Shown here: positions 48,553-59,000 of the stretch, one piece after another | How positions within the stretch are numbered: the stretch's first letter is position 1 | How the letters are laid out: every line of letters begins with the position of its first letter | Source of the DNA: Astropecten irregularis | Taxonomy: Eukaryota; Echinodermata; Asteroidea; Paxillosida; Astropectinidae | Direction: 5' to 3' | DNA: 64,000 nt | Assembly (NCBI GenBank): GCA_963971285.1 | Contig: OZ020259.1 | Location: forward strand, 5,456,001 to 5,520,000 | Position numbers and translations under genes: made by a program | Notes under the pieces: generated by a model | Seen by the model: only the letters and a program-made list of their open reading frames with translations | Told to the model about the DNA's origin: nothing | Databases searched by the model: none

Positions 48553-51500
48553 CTAAAAGAAAAACAAACAGAGAATTGAATAAGACATTTGTAAGCTCTT
48601 GAAATTGTTGTTAAAGGTACAGTACATGATTGGTAACATACTCAAACACAGATTTTTCACAGATTTACGTATAACTTTCAGGGTATGAAGATGGTGCTGG
48701 TAGAAACATACCGTTAAAATATTTCCGCCTGAAATGGTGTATTGAATCCAGAAATTAGTCAAAAAAAGTCTGAAAACAGTATTGATCTCGAGGTATGATC
48801 AAAACCATTTCATATGTTTTATAAGAAAAATTGAGTCGGGTTTTCGCTATTTTCTCGTGACTCAGATGTCCGGTTGCGCTCAACTTTTCACAGGCCTATT
48901 ATTTCTTGCACATGTTTTATCAGACAAAGTGTGAGTGCTGTTCAGTGATTATTCCATCATGCAGCATACCTTTAAAGGGACATGTACTAAACAAAATGAT
49001 TGGTAAAGATCAAAGTACAGCACTCGTACTTTTAGTCAAGCAATGAGCATGGACCATGAACATTTTTTGACTTCTCAACTCCGACCACATCTAAGGTCTG
49101 ACTTAAGAAATTGATGGAGCAGACCTCAGGGAACATTTCTAGGTACTATGTGGCCTCAAATTGTGGTAGCACTTTTGTGTGATATCCCAAAAATTATTGT
49201 AATAATTTTATTTCCCCCCAAAATTAAGAAAAACAAAAGAAAATTTAACAAATGGGTTTAAGCTCTTGCTTCTGACTGTTATTTCTCTGAGAATGGATTA
49301 TGAATGATACAATCACATAATCATTCACCAAAATACATATCAAGGACTTGGGGGGGGGGGGGGGCAGAAAATACGACCACGCCCCTTTTTTCAGTTGCAT
49401 TGTGGGAAAGTTATTCTTGTTTTTTGTTGTTCCTCAAGTGATAACACATTTTCTCAAACGTGATACCACAATTTGAAGCCACATACTACATAGCAAAGCT
49501 GTTAATGGTATAAACTTCCATTTTATGAAGTCAAACCATAGATGTAGTGGGTGTTGAGCTAACCCCTTAATAAGAGGGTTTTCAGAACTTTGCTCCTTGA
49601 CTATTTGTCTGATCCAATAATGCTTGATTTTGGGGGTCGTCGGTCGATCTAGTGCCCCAGAAAATCCCGTACAGTTCGGCATTTTGTACACCTTCTGCAT
49701 ACCATGAAAGTTATACATAACTCTGTGAACATTTCTGTTTGGGTATTATTACCAATCCTGTACTGTATGTACCTTATAATATAGGCAAACACCTTTGAGT
49801 TTCTTCACTGTCATTATTTTATTATGGGGTTACGTAGACCTACTAGTAGCTGAGGCACATTTTTCTAATTTTGTGACTCGACGGTCGTTTTTTCTAGCTA
49901 TTAAAGGTAGTATCATGCTTTGGTTTTTGTCAAAGAAGTACAGATTCATGGGCAAAAATATCAAGGAAGATACAGTCACAGTCATCTGTGGAAATTTCAA
50001 TTCCATACGGTGCCCACTTTTTGTGAAAATCGTGAAAAACGGCCACAGTATTTCTTAAGTCTTTTCTCTTTTATTTTTGATCTTTTAAAAGATCAAAAAG
50101 ATTTTCGCTCGTTGTTTTACTAATATCTGGATAAATTCACCATTTCAGGCGGAACAATTTTAACGGTAGGTTTCTACTAGCATCATCTTCATACCCTGAA
50201 AGTTATACGTAAATCTGTGAACATTTCTGTTTTGGTCTCTTACCAAAGTATGATACTACCTTTAAGCTACCGAAATTTGACTTGATTTGTAAGCCATAGC
50301 GTTTTTGTCTTCGTGTCACTCACTTCTTTATGATTGTAACGATGTACAACGAGTTAGGAACGCACACTACCGATCTCTCGAGAAGGACGCCCTCTACGAT
50401 GATCCTTGCAGCCTCTTGAGGTGAAACCGTGTCGGCCTCGCTTTGAAGTAATAATACAATGATAATGATAAATAGATAAAATTCAACAAAACGACAACGT
50501 GAAAAGGTATTATAATGCTCACACTTCGTCTAATCCAGCTTTTACATCAAAATAGATAAACCTCGCGGTGAAAATATGAGCTCAATCGGACATCTGAGTC
50601 ACAAGAAAATAGCGAAAACCCGACTCAATTTTTCTTACTACATGTACATAAAGAGTGACTTTGATCTTACCCCGAGATCAAAACTGTTTTTGCCCTTTGT
50701 TTTACTAATTTCTGGATAAATACACCATTTCAGGTGGAAATATGTTAACGGTATGTTTCTACCATCACCATTTTCATATACCCTGAAAGTCACATACGTA
50801 AATCTGTTAAGATTTCTGTTTGGGTATGTTACCAATCATGTGCTGTACCATTTGGGTGCATTCGTTTAGCTCCCCCGGGTCAGCCCTTTCTGGGAATGGT
50901 CGTGTTTTACTGCACAAAACAAGCGAGAGAATGGAGACGAGGTTGACTGGTGTCGACCCGGGGGAGCTAAACGAATGCACCCATTAATAAGTAGGCCTAG
51001 GCCTTATTAATTATACCTTGTTTGACATTAATTTTTGTACTATAGGGGCCTTGTGTCAATTCTAATCCTTACTTTGTATTTATGCGTCCTGTTATCATGT
51101 TGGTGGACATGCCTGTTGGATGTACCATGGTCATTTTGATGCCTGAGCTTTCAAAGGCTAGGTCGAATTCTAATGATTCGTGTATGCCAGCCACGGTACA
51201 TTTACTGGAGGAATAAGCCCCCATGAACCGGTAGGGCAGGAAGCTAATGATGCTGGCTATGGTCACGATGTGGCCGCTGTTGTGGGCCTTCATGGCCGGA
51301 AGGAAAGCTTTGTAGAGCTGGAAAGACAAAAGACCGAAATAATTGAGTTTATATCGTGCAAAATACATACCAAAGTTAATAACTACTACTGTATAAAGGT
51401 AATATTTTTTATCATACTTTGTTTTTTATCAGAGAAATACAGATGGGCACAAATATCAAGGCAGATACAGTAACAGTTATCTGTGAAAATTTCAGTTCCA

Positions 51501-53108
51501 TATGGTGCCCATTTTTTGAGAAAACAGTGAAAAACAGCCACAGTATTTCTTAAGTCTTTTCTCTTTTAATTTTTGTCTTTTAAAAGATCAAACAGATTTT
51601 CGGTCGGTCGTTTTACTAATCTGGAAAAATACACCATTTCAGGCGGAAAAAAAATTAACGGTATTTTTCTACCATCATCATCTTCATTCACTGTAAGTTA
51701 TACGTAAATCTGTGAACATTTCTGTTTTGGTCACTTACCAAAGCATGATACTACCTTTAAATCTGTTTCTGTTTGGGTTTGTTATATACCAATGTTGTAT
51801 ATGCCCTTTGTATACAAGTAATAAACTGCTCATCAGCCAAAATAATGACCTGAAATGATACAAATTGGTTGGAGTTAGGAGGACCTGATGTTTACAAGCA
51901 GGATATTTCTATAGCCTTTGATAAAGATCCTGCTAGTAGGATCGAAATGTCAGGCCCTTCTTACTACAAGCAGCCTTTCAGAAAGATCCTGCTATAGGAT
52001 CGAAACGTCAGGCCCTCTTAACTCCAAGCAGCCTTTGAGAAAGATCCTGCTAGGATCGAAACCTCAGGCCCAGTAACTCTGAGCAGCCTTTGAGAAAGAT
52101 CCTGCTATCGTCAGGCCCTCCTATAACTACAAGCAGCATTTAAGAAAGAACCTGCTAGGAACGTCAGGCCCTCTTAACTTTAAGCAGCCTTTAAGAAAGA
52201 TCCTGCTAGGATCGAAACGTCAGGCCCTCCTATAAACTCCAAGCAGCCTTTAAGAAAGAACCTATACTATAGGATCGAAACCTCAGGCGCAGTAACTCTG
52301 AGCAGCCTTTGAGAAAGATCCTGCCATAGGATCGAAACGTCAGGCCCTCTTAACTCCAAGCAGCCTTCGAGAAAGATCCTGCTATGATCGAAACCTCAGG
52401 CCCTCTTAACTTTAAGCAGCCTTTAAGAAATATCCTGCTATAGGATCGGAACGTCAGACCTTTCTATATAACTCCAAGCAGCCTTTGAGAAAGATCCTGC
52501 TTGGATCGAAACCTCAGGCCCTCCTAACTCCATTAACAAGATTTAAATTTGCGATTGATTTAATTGTGGTGAGGTTGTTTGTCCGTCAGTCCTGTCCTAC
52601 TGTCTTTATCACTTACCCTGAAATGCGAGAGGGCGTTGACATTCATTATTTTCTGGAGGAGTTCGTCCGAGCACTCCAGCGTGGGTTTGTAGTGCGCTAT
52701 GCCGGCGTTATTCACCAGAATCGTCACATCGCCGATTTCACGTCGTACCTTATCCGCTGCTGCGTTCACCGCGTTGGCGTCGCCGATGTCCACCGTGTAT
52801 GTGTGCACACCACCGGCGCGGACGCCGCCTCCGACGCCGTCAAGTTCCCGTACGATCCTCGCCGTTTCCTGGTTGCCTCGCCGGTCGACGTCCCAGCTCA
52901 CCACGGTAGCGCCCAGCTTGGCGAATTCCACGGCGAGCTGCCGGCCCAAGCCATTGCCGCCGCCCGTCACTAGAACAATCTCGCCCGCTACGTTTTTACG
53001 ACGGCGAAGGGACAACGGCACGAAGAAATAGACGCACGATTTTAAGAAGGATTCTGTAAAATACCAGAGAGCGTACAGGAAAAACAAAATACCCGATTTG
53101 GCGGCCAT
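48438..53108 (-). CDS. SDR-A: short-chain dehydrogenase, SDR16C / HSD17B11-like (322 aa)
   Basis: An NAD(P)-dependent SDR of the retinal dehydrogenase / 17-beta-HSD11 type, expected to oxidise a lipid, retinoid or steroid alcohol at the ER or lipid droplet. Exons: 53108-52617, 51317-51073, 50440-50324 and 48552-48438, GT-AG, phases 0, 2, 2. The N-terminus is a hydrophobic anchor (about residues 5-32) followed by a basic LRRRKN stretch. Cofactor motif TGGGNGLG at 48-55, NNAG at 133-136, tetrad Asn 158, catalytic Ser186 at Tyr minus 13, and YSSSK with Tyr199 and Lys203. The full active-site set is present. The first in-frame ATG is at 53108 in a good context; reading from 53117 would start with GTG. 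It is in tandem with SDR-B and convergent with YTHDF. The exact substrate cannot be told from sequence. Confidence 0.9.
48611..48975 (+). mobile_element. TTAA-flanked MITE, family 2
   Basis: Starts TTAAAGGTACAGTACATGAT and ends GCAGCATACCTTTAA. It lies in SDR-A intron 3, abutting another family-2 end at 48972. Confidence 0.85.
48972..49778 (-). mobile_element. TTAA MITE family 2, probably interrupted
   Basis: The left end (TTAAAGGGACATGTACTAAA) and right end (near 49690-49778, TTACCAATCCTGTACTG) fit the family. About 640 bp between them, including a run of 13 G near 49351, do not. The inserted sequence has no clear ends that I can place. Confidence 0.5.
49901..50265 (+). mobile_element. TTAA-flanked MITE, family 1
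   Basis: Starts TTAAAGGTAGTATCATGCTT and ends AAGTATGATACTACCTTTAA, with the central GATCTTTTAAAAGATC palindrome. SDR-A intron 3. Confidence 0.88.
50324..50440 (-). CDS. SDR-A exon 3 (117 nt)
   Basis: Acceptor CTTCAAAG|C, reading EADTVSPQEAARIIVEGVLL. Donor AA|GTGAGT. Same length and phase as SDR-B exon 3, which supports the acceptor choice. Confidence 0.85.
50504..50850 (-). mobile_element. TTAA MITE family 2
   Basis: The reverse orientation gives GGTACAGCACATGATTGG at its start. The left end is eroded. It directly abuts the foldback at 50854, close to SDR-A exon 3. Confidence 0.75.
50854..50982. mobile_element. Foldback MITE, GGGTGCATTCGTTTAG family, copy 2
   Basis: GGGTGCATTCGTTTAGCTCC pairs with GGAGCTAAACGAATGCACCC with no mismatch. 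Same family as 24592-24720. Confidence 0.85.
51073..51317 (-). CDS. SDR-A exon 2 (catalytic)
   Basis: Acceptor TTTCCAG|CTC, reading LYKAFLPAM and the intact YSSSK motif. Donor AA|GTAAGG, phase 2. Confidence 0.92.
51392..51760 (+). mobile_element. TTAA-flanked MITE, family 1
   Basis: Starts at TATAAAGGTAATATTTTTT and ends AAGCATGATACTACCTTTAA. The left end has a short insertion. Confidence 0.8.
51920..52530 (+). repeat. Tandem array, about ten units of 55-70 bp
   Basis: Each unit reads roughly AAGCAGCCTTTGAGAAAGAT, then CCTGCTAGGATCGAAACGTC, then AGGCCCTCTTAACTCC. GATCCT and AGGATC form a hairpin directly before GAAAC. It lies in SDR-A intron 1 and ends about 90 bp before the exon 1 donor. 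Unit length varies by small indels. Confidence 0.9.
52617..53108 (-). CDS. SDR-A exon 1
   Basis: 164 codons with the membrane anchor, the Rossmann cofactor motif and NNAG. The donor is CAGG|GTAAGT, phase 0. Confidence 0.92.
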
Positions 53109-53635
53109 GTTTGGCACACAAAGTTATTTCACGATTTTTCTTCTAAATTTAGTGCACGTTCTGAACAACGGTAAAAAACTAAACATTAACAAGAGTAACC
53201 TTTGTTCTCATCCCTTTTTTTTTCCTTTGATATTTATTTTGTCCAACCTTGTCACTGAAAAGTTTTGTTTGTTTTAAACCTTCATGTCTAATTATGGACA
53301 ACCTGTTGACATGTATTTTGGACTCTATAGGTAAAAGGGTCAAGTTTACATCAATATTTATCTGAAAAAGACGATTTGCCTTTAGGTTATTTGTATTTAG
53401 TTCATTACCATTGAACATTATCGTAATTATTCTTCTTTTATACTGTACTTCAATTGCGGCCGAATGCAATACCACCTACATGGACGTTCTACATGGCCCC
53501 TGGTATTCCTATAGCTACATAAAACCCGAAACCTGAGTTGAATTGTGCATTGGGGTCCAAAAGTTGTTAAACAACACGGCCGGTGTAAAAGTTAACTCTG
53601 TCCCCCCTCTACACGTGTCCACCCTGATATTAACA

Positions 53636-54145
53636 CGGTTGTGACCATGTACAGTTGTCCGGGGATACGGTTGTGGCCACATAGAGACACGGTCGTGGCC
53701 ATGTACAGTACTGTTGTCCGGAGGATACATTTACACGGTTCTGGCCAGGTACAGTTATCACGTGGACACATTTACATCAGATTGTGGTCATGTATACAGT
53801 TGTCCGGGGACACGTTTACACCGGATTGTGGTCATGTACAATTGTCCGGGGGACACATTTACACGGTTGTGGCCGTGTACAGGTGTCCCAGGGTGAACGG
53901 TTGTGGCCATATACAGTTGTCCGGGGGAAACATTTACACAGTTGTGGCCGTGTACAGTTGTCCGATGGACACATTTACACAGTTGCGGCCATGTACAATT
54001 GTCCGGGGGACAAATTTTCCAGGGAGTACATTTACACGGTTGTGGCCATATACAGTTATCCGGGGGACACATTTACACAGTTGTGGCCGTGTACAGTTGT
54101 CCGGGGACACAATTACACGGCTGTGACCGTGTACAGTTGTCTACC
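53636..54145 (+). repeat. Minisatellite with a unit of about 43 bp
   Basis: Repeats of ACACGGTTGTGGCCATGTAC then AGTTGTCCGGGGGACACATT and a few bases, about 11 diverged copies. It lies 0.5 kb upstream of SDR-A. Open frames on both strands here come from the repeat. Confidence 0.9.
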
Positions 54146-54426
54146 AGTTTTCTTTCTCCACTGATACAAATATTCGTCCGACTTTGGTACAATGTTGCGG
54201 TGTTTATTGCTGCCTCTGTCATAATTATCTAGTGTAAATTACTGTATCTAGACTAAGTGTGATAGAACTAAGAAGGCGTCTCTGCAATATGAAATCAGTG
54301 TTGTAATTTTTCACCGTAATATCCCAACTTCAACCATGGAGGAACTGGGATTTCCTTCCTCCATGCTCCAACCTACCCTATCAGTTTCTCGACCCATCCC
54401 CTCCAAACCAATACCCTCACATAACT

Positions 54427-54796
54427 TTAAAGGTATACAGGATTGGTAACATACCCAAACAGAAATGTTCACAGATTTACGTATAACTTTGAATGTATGA
54501 AGATGGTGCTGCATGGTAGAAACATACCGTTAAAACATTTCCGCCTGAAATTGTGTATTTATCCATAAATTAGTAAAACAAAGACCGAAAACAGTTTTGA
54601 TCTCGGGGTAAGATCGATCCAAACCATTCTTTATGATTTATAAGAAAAATTGAGTCGGGTTTTCGCTATTTTCTCGTGACTCAGATGTCCGATTGAGCTC
54701 AATTTTTCACAGGTTTATCATTTCATGTACATGCTGGATTAGACAAAGTGTGAGTTTAGTTTTGTGACCTTTACCAATCATGCATTGGACCTTTAA
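54427..54796 (+). mobile_element. TTAA-flanked MITE, family 2
   Basis: Starts TTAAAGGTATACAGGATTGG and ends ACCAATCATGCATTGGACC then TTTAA. It serves as the empty-site reference for the insertion at 34777. Confidence 0.88.
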
Positions 54797-54991
54797 CATA
54801 CGGCCTTATTATTCCTTCTCATAAACCCACCACCAAACAATAATAGGTGATCTCAAAGGATTCTCAAGCCGTAAGGATTATTATGGAAGTCAAACTGCTC
54901 CTCGCTTTTTTCACTACTTTTCATTATTTTAGTATACCAACTATTTATAAGCACTAACTTGTGGTACGTACAAATAGAAACTATTAACGTA

Positions 54992-55383
54992 GGCATTATT
55001 CATGGTGCATCCATCCTGCATTCGAAGCAGTGCAATTAAACCGAGGCTTGTGGCCTTTCTCAAAGATCGGCTCCGGCTCCGGCTCTGGCTCCGGCTTCGC
55101 TCTGTAATCCATATCCTGAAAATATAGGTTATGGTTTTCCATTGAAGCTGAAGATCCGTTTTCAAAACAGAGAATCTACTTCCGAACCGCAGCCAAAAGC
55201 CATTTTGTTATCCATACTTTTTTAGAATGGATTTACAAAATGGAGCAGGAGCCGGAGCCGAGCTTTGAGAAAGGCCATTGGATTCAAAATAGTCTGGTAC
55301 CCGTTTCCTTTTCAGACTTCGTGTTATATTTTCCAACGGGTATACAAGGAAGGTGACAAGATGGATGCGCCATGAATAAGGCC
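54992..55383. mobile_element. MITE with ATTATTCATGGTGCATCC ends, filled with a hexamer element
   Basis: Outer arms match the empty copy at 46014-46172. The inner hexamer element is at 55052-55276. Confidence 0.75.
55052..55276. mobile_element. Hexamer-TIR element, copy 2
   Basis: GGCCTTTCTCAAAG at the left and CTTTGAGAAAGGCC at the right, each followed inward by CGGCTCC/GGAGCC repeats. Confidence 0.8.
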
Positions 55384-55595
55384 TATATAACGTCACAAAG
55401 TCTGAGAAAAACATAACTGTCTTCGAAACATAAGCTACATCTAGTCAGCAAACATTGTCAAAATCGTTTCGGAAATATTTGGAACGATTGTGTTTGCCAG
55501 TACGTGATACAAAAAATACCCCTATAAGGAAGGGAAGTGAGTGTTCAGGTTTATATACTGCGTTTCCCATTCGTTTTGAATGTTGCAACTAACTA

Positions 55596-55821
55596 GGGGT
55601 GTTTACGAAACGGAGGCTCAGGCTCCGTCTCAGGCTCCGGCTCCATTTCGTGAATCCATCCTAAAAAAACAGGTATCAGAATAGAGGCTTTTGGCTGCGG
55701 ATCAGAAGTAGATTCTCTCAGTTTGAAAAGGAAAACAGAGCTCCAGCTTCAATGAAAAACTACAACCTATATTTTCAGCATTATGGATGACAGAGCTGGA
55801 GCCTGAGTTTCGTAAACGCCC
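55596..55821. mobile_element. Hexamer-TIR element, copy 3
   Basis: GGGTGTTTACGAAAC then GGCTCAGGCTCC at the left; GGAGCCTGAG then TTTCGTAAACGCCC at the right. Flanked by TA. Confidence 0.8.
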
Positions 55822-55939
55822 TATTCTTAGAGAAACAAAAGCACTAGTAAGATGGAGAAGATGAGGAGAGGGCGCCCTCAAGTTGAGTGAATCGTTCCGT
55901 GGGATCCGTTCTGTATTATAGCCACTCCATTAGCGTCTT

Positions 55940-56078
55940 TTAGTCTTCTTTTTCATCGTCATTCTTGTCGCTCTCGTCATCATCCGTGACGTCATAGGCT
56001 GCATCTTCCTTGTCGAGCAGGGGATCTTCGATACGTCGGTAACGCAGCATCCGCACCAGAAACTTGATCGGGATTAAG
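55940..56078 (-). CDS. SDR-B exon 4 (acidic tail)
   Basis: Acceptor GCACACAG|C, reading LIPIKFLVRMLRYRR and then an acidic stretch (DDDESDKNDDEKED) and TAA. Confidence 0.9.
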
Positions 56079-59000
56079 CTGTGTGCAGGTATAATGGGAA
56101 ACAAAGCCGTTACAATAGAAATTGACATTTATAGGTACAGTACAGGATTGGTAATATGAACAAACAGAAATGTTCACAGATTTACGTATAACTTTCAGGG
56201 TATGAAGATGGTGCTGGTATAGAAACATACCATTAAGTTCACCGTGCACTATTATCACCAGATATGTTGGCTCTTGCATCTCATTGTTTCTGTAATAGTT
56301 ATAATGGACTCACTTTTTCAAGATGACAAAGAAGAAGACCCTCTTGGGAATGCACACGATGTGTTGGTTGAGAAGGACGCCCTCAACGATGATATCGGCA
56401 GCTTCTTGAGGTGGCGTAATGATAGCATGCCTGCACAAACAATTATAATGATTGTATTAATGTGAATTGCATTTGATATATGCCAGGCGAGACACTACCT
56501 GAGTAACATTACCCAACAAAAGATCCACATTACTATTTTTTCTCGGCTGTCTTCGCATCCGTCTTCATCAGTTTACCTAATGGGAGACTTTTGGAGAGTC
56601 GGTCTTGAGTCAACAGCGCACGCGCACGCACGCGCAATACAACGCGCGCATGCTCACAATTGCGCAAGCATTGTTTGCGCGTGCGCTGTTGACTCAAGAC
56701 CGACTCTCCAAAAGTCTCCCATTGTAAACCTTGAGACATGGACCTTGAGGGTACATAGTCCCAAATTCCGTCCGCCCAGCTCATTAATAAAAGTTAAGCA
56801 CTCAATATATTTTTAATCAGAGAGTTCTGAGAGCTATGAAAATGAAGGATTGAAGAAAATGGCACAGGACCTCCTGCCTGGACTCTGTGCTTCCATTTGT
56901 GATGCAATTGGATGAGAAAGTGGGTCTATTTCAGTCGCTTTGCAGAGGGATGTTTTTTTGAAAATGGCTTCTTTGACTGGAGTGATCCATACCTTGTTTT
57001 AGGGGTGGTCAGCTGAGAATGAGTATATCTCAAAAATTCAATGGTCAACCCACCATAAAATGAAAAGAAAATGAAAGGTGACATGTTCATCATCATTTTT
57101 CTGTGCAACTTGAACAGCTGTGAGAGTTCTATATATTTTTTAATGATTTTTGAAGTATGCCTGTAAGGACTCATCACTGTTGTCTATGGGAGTTTATTTA
57201 CTTGGGTGCAACCTTGACTGGGGACCTGGGGAGGCGACTCAATATCTTCGGTACACTGGGTCTCTGAGGAGGATCCTTGGGTATACCGCTGGTCGGGACA
57301 TTGTGTCTATAACGAGAGGTTACCCAGGGAGAGTCAGATGAGACCTATTACCTGCATGATACGTGAGCGCCAGATAAGACTGTACGGTCATGTGGCTAGA
57401 TTCCTTTGTGAGTGATCCTGCCAGGCGGATTCTCTCTATGAGAGAACCTACTGGTAGGACTCGCCCTGTAGGGCGTCCGAATGACACGTGGTTGAGTCTG
57501 ATAGATCGTTATTTTGCCGAGATGGGGATGGGTCGTGTGGCTGCCTGGGGGATGGCCATCAGAAGACTGAAGGAGTACTGCTCGAAGGTACATGCGACAA
57601 CGCGCTGCCGCGGCGCATGCTCCCACTGATTGATTGATTGACAATTATTTTTAAAACTTTATTTCATGAGGGCGGTACATCACTGTATTATACGTGTAAA
57701 CTGGTCCTCCCTCGTGAACGAAGTTTTCCCAGTTAGTTCCTAAAGGCATGCCGCGTCTTCTTAAAAGTACAGGATTGGTAACATGCCCAAACAGAAATGT
57801 TCACAGATTTACGTATAACATTCAGGATAATTATGAAAATGCTGGTAGAATTTGTTAAAATATTTCCACCTGAAAAGTGTATTTATCTAGAAATTTGTCA
57901 AAACAAAGACCAAAAACAGTTTGGATCTCTGGGTAAGATCAAAACCATTCTTTATGTTTTATTTAAAAAAATTGAGTCGGTTTCTCGTTGTTTTTTTTTC
58001 TCGTGACTTAGATGTCCAATTGAGCTCAAATGTTCACAGCTTTTATGATTATTGCCTGTACATGTTGGATGAGACAAAGTGTGAGTGCTGTTCTGTGACC
58101 ATTACCAATCACTTTAGTACCTTTTCTACAAAATCTTCCAACCCTTACCCAAGTTAGACTGGCACAGTCCAGCCACATGTACTTACCCGTAGTTGATGCG
58201 GCCCAGTATCATATTAGTAGCGATGAGAGAAGGGCACACCAGTGTCATCTCTATGCCAGTCTTCTCCTCGAAGGTTAGGTCAAACTTGATGGCATCGTGA
58301 ATGCCAACCGCTGCCCGGACGCTGGAGGTGTACGCGCCCATGTGTCGGATCGGGAAGTAGGCTCCCGTACCGGCGATGGTGACGATGTGGCCGTGGTTGG
58401 CCGCCTTCATGGCAGGCAAGAAGGACTTTAGAAGCTGGTGGAAGTTGAGAGACGTAAAAATCAAGCAACCAAGTAAGCAAGCAAACAAGTTAACGTGCAA
58501 AATGAATAGAGAAAAACAATAGAGTTATAGGTCTGTTCCTATCTCTATGAATAAACAAAGGCTACAAAATCAAACAAACAAGAACGTGAATGGTATTTAA
58601 AGGTAGTATCATACTTTGGTGTTTATAAAAGAAATACAGATTCATGAGTAAAAATTTCAAAACAGATACAGTAACAGTCATCTGTGAGAATTTCAGTCCC
58701 ATACGGTGCCCACTTTTTTTTTTGAAAACAGTGAAAAACAGCCGCAGTATTTCTGAGTCTTTTCTCTTTTAAAAGATCAAAACGATTTTCGGTCGTTGTT
58801 TTACTAATTTCTGGATAAATACACCATTTCAGGCGGAGATATTTTTACGGTATGTTTCTACCACCACCATCTTCATACCCTGTAAGTTATACGTAAATCT
58901 GTCAACATTTTCTGTTTTGGTTTCTTACCAAAGTATGATACTACCTTTAACTTTAAGGTATCGCATTTTGACCGTACTTATAATCTATTATTATACGATT

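Noticed and set aside
50321-50330. In-frame TGA directly after SDR-A exon 3 as the stop of the protein
   Set aside because: The TGA overlaps a GTGAGT donor that matches the SDR-B donor exactly, and a last exon continuing the frame is present at 48552.
51920-52530. Possible CRISPR-like array
   Set aside because: Units are directly tandem with variable indels and no unique spacers, and the genome is eukaryotic.
53109-53117. Upstream start of SDR-A at 53117
   Set aside because: The codon there is GTG; the first ATG, in a good context, is at 53108.
53641-54232. Several overlapping frames of 94-161 codons on both strands
   Set aside because: They come from the 43-bp minisatellite; the peptides are repeats of its unit.
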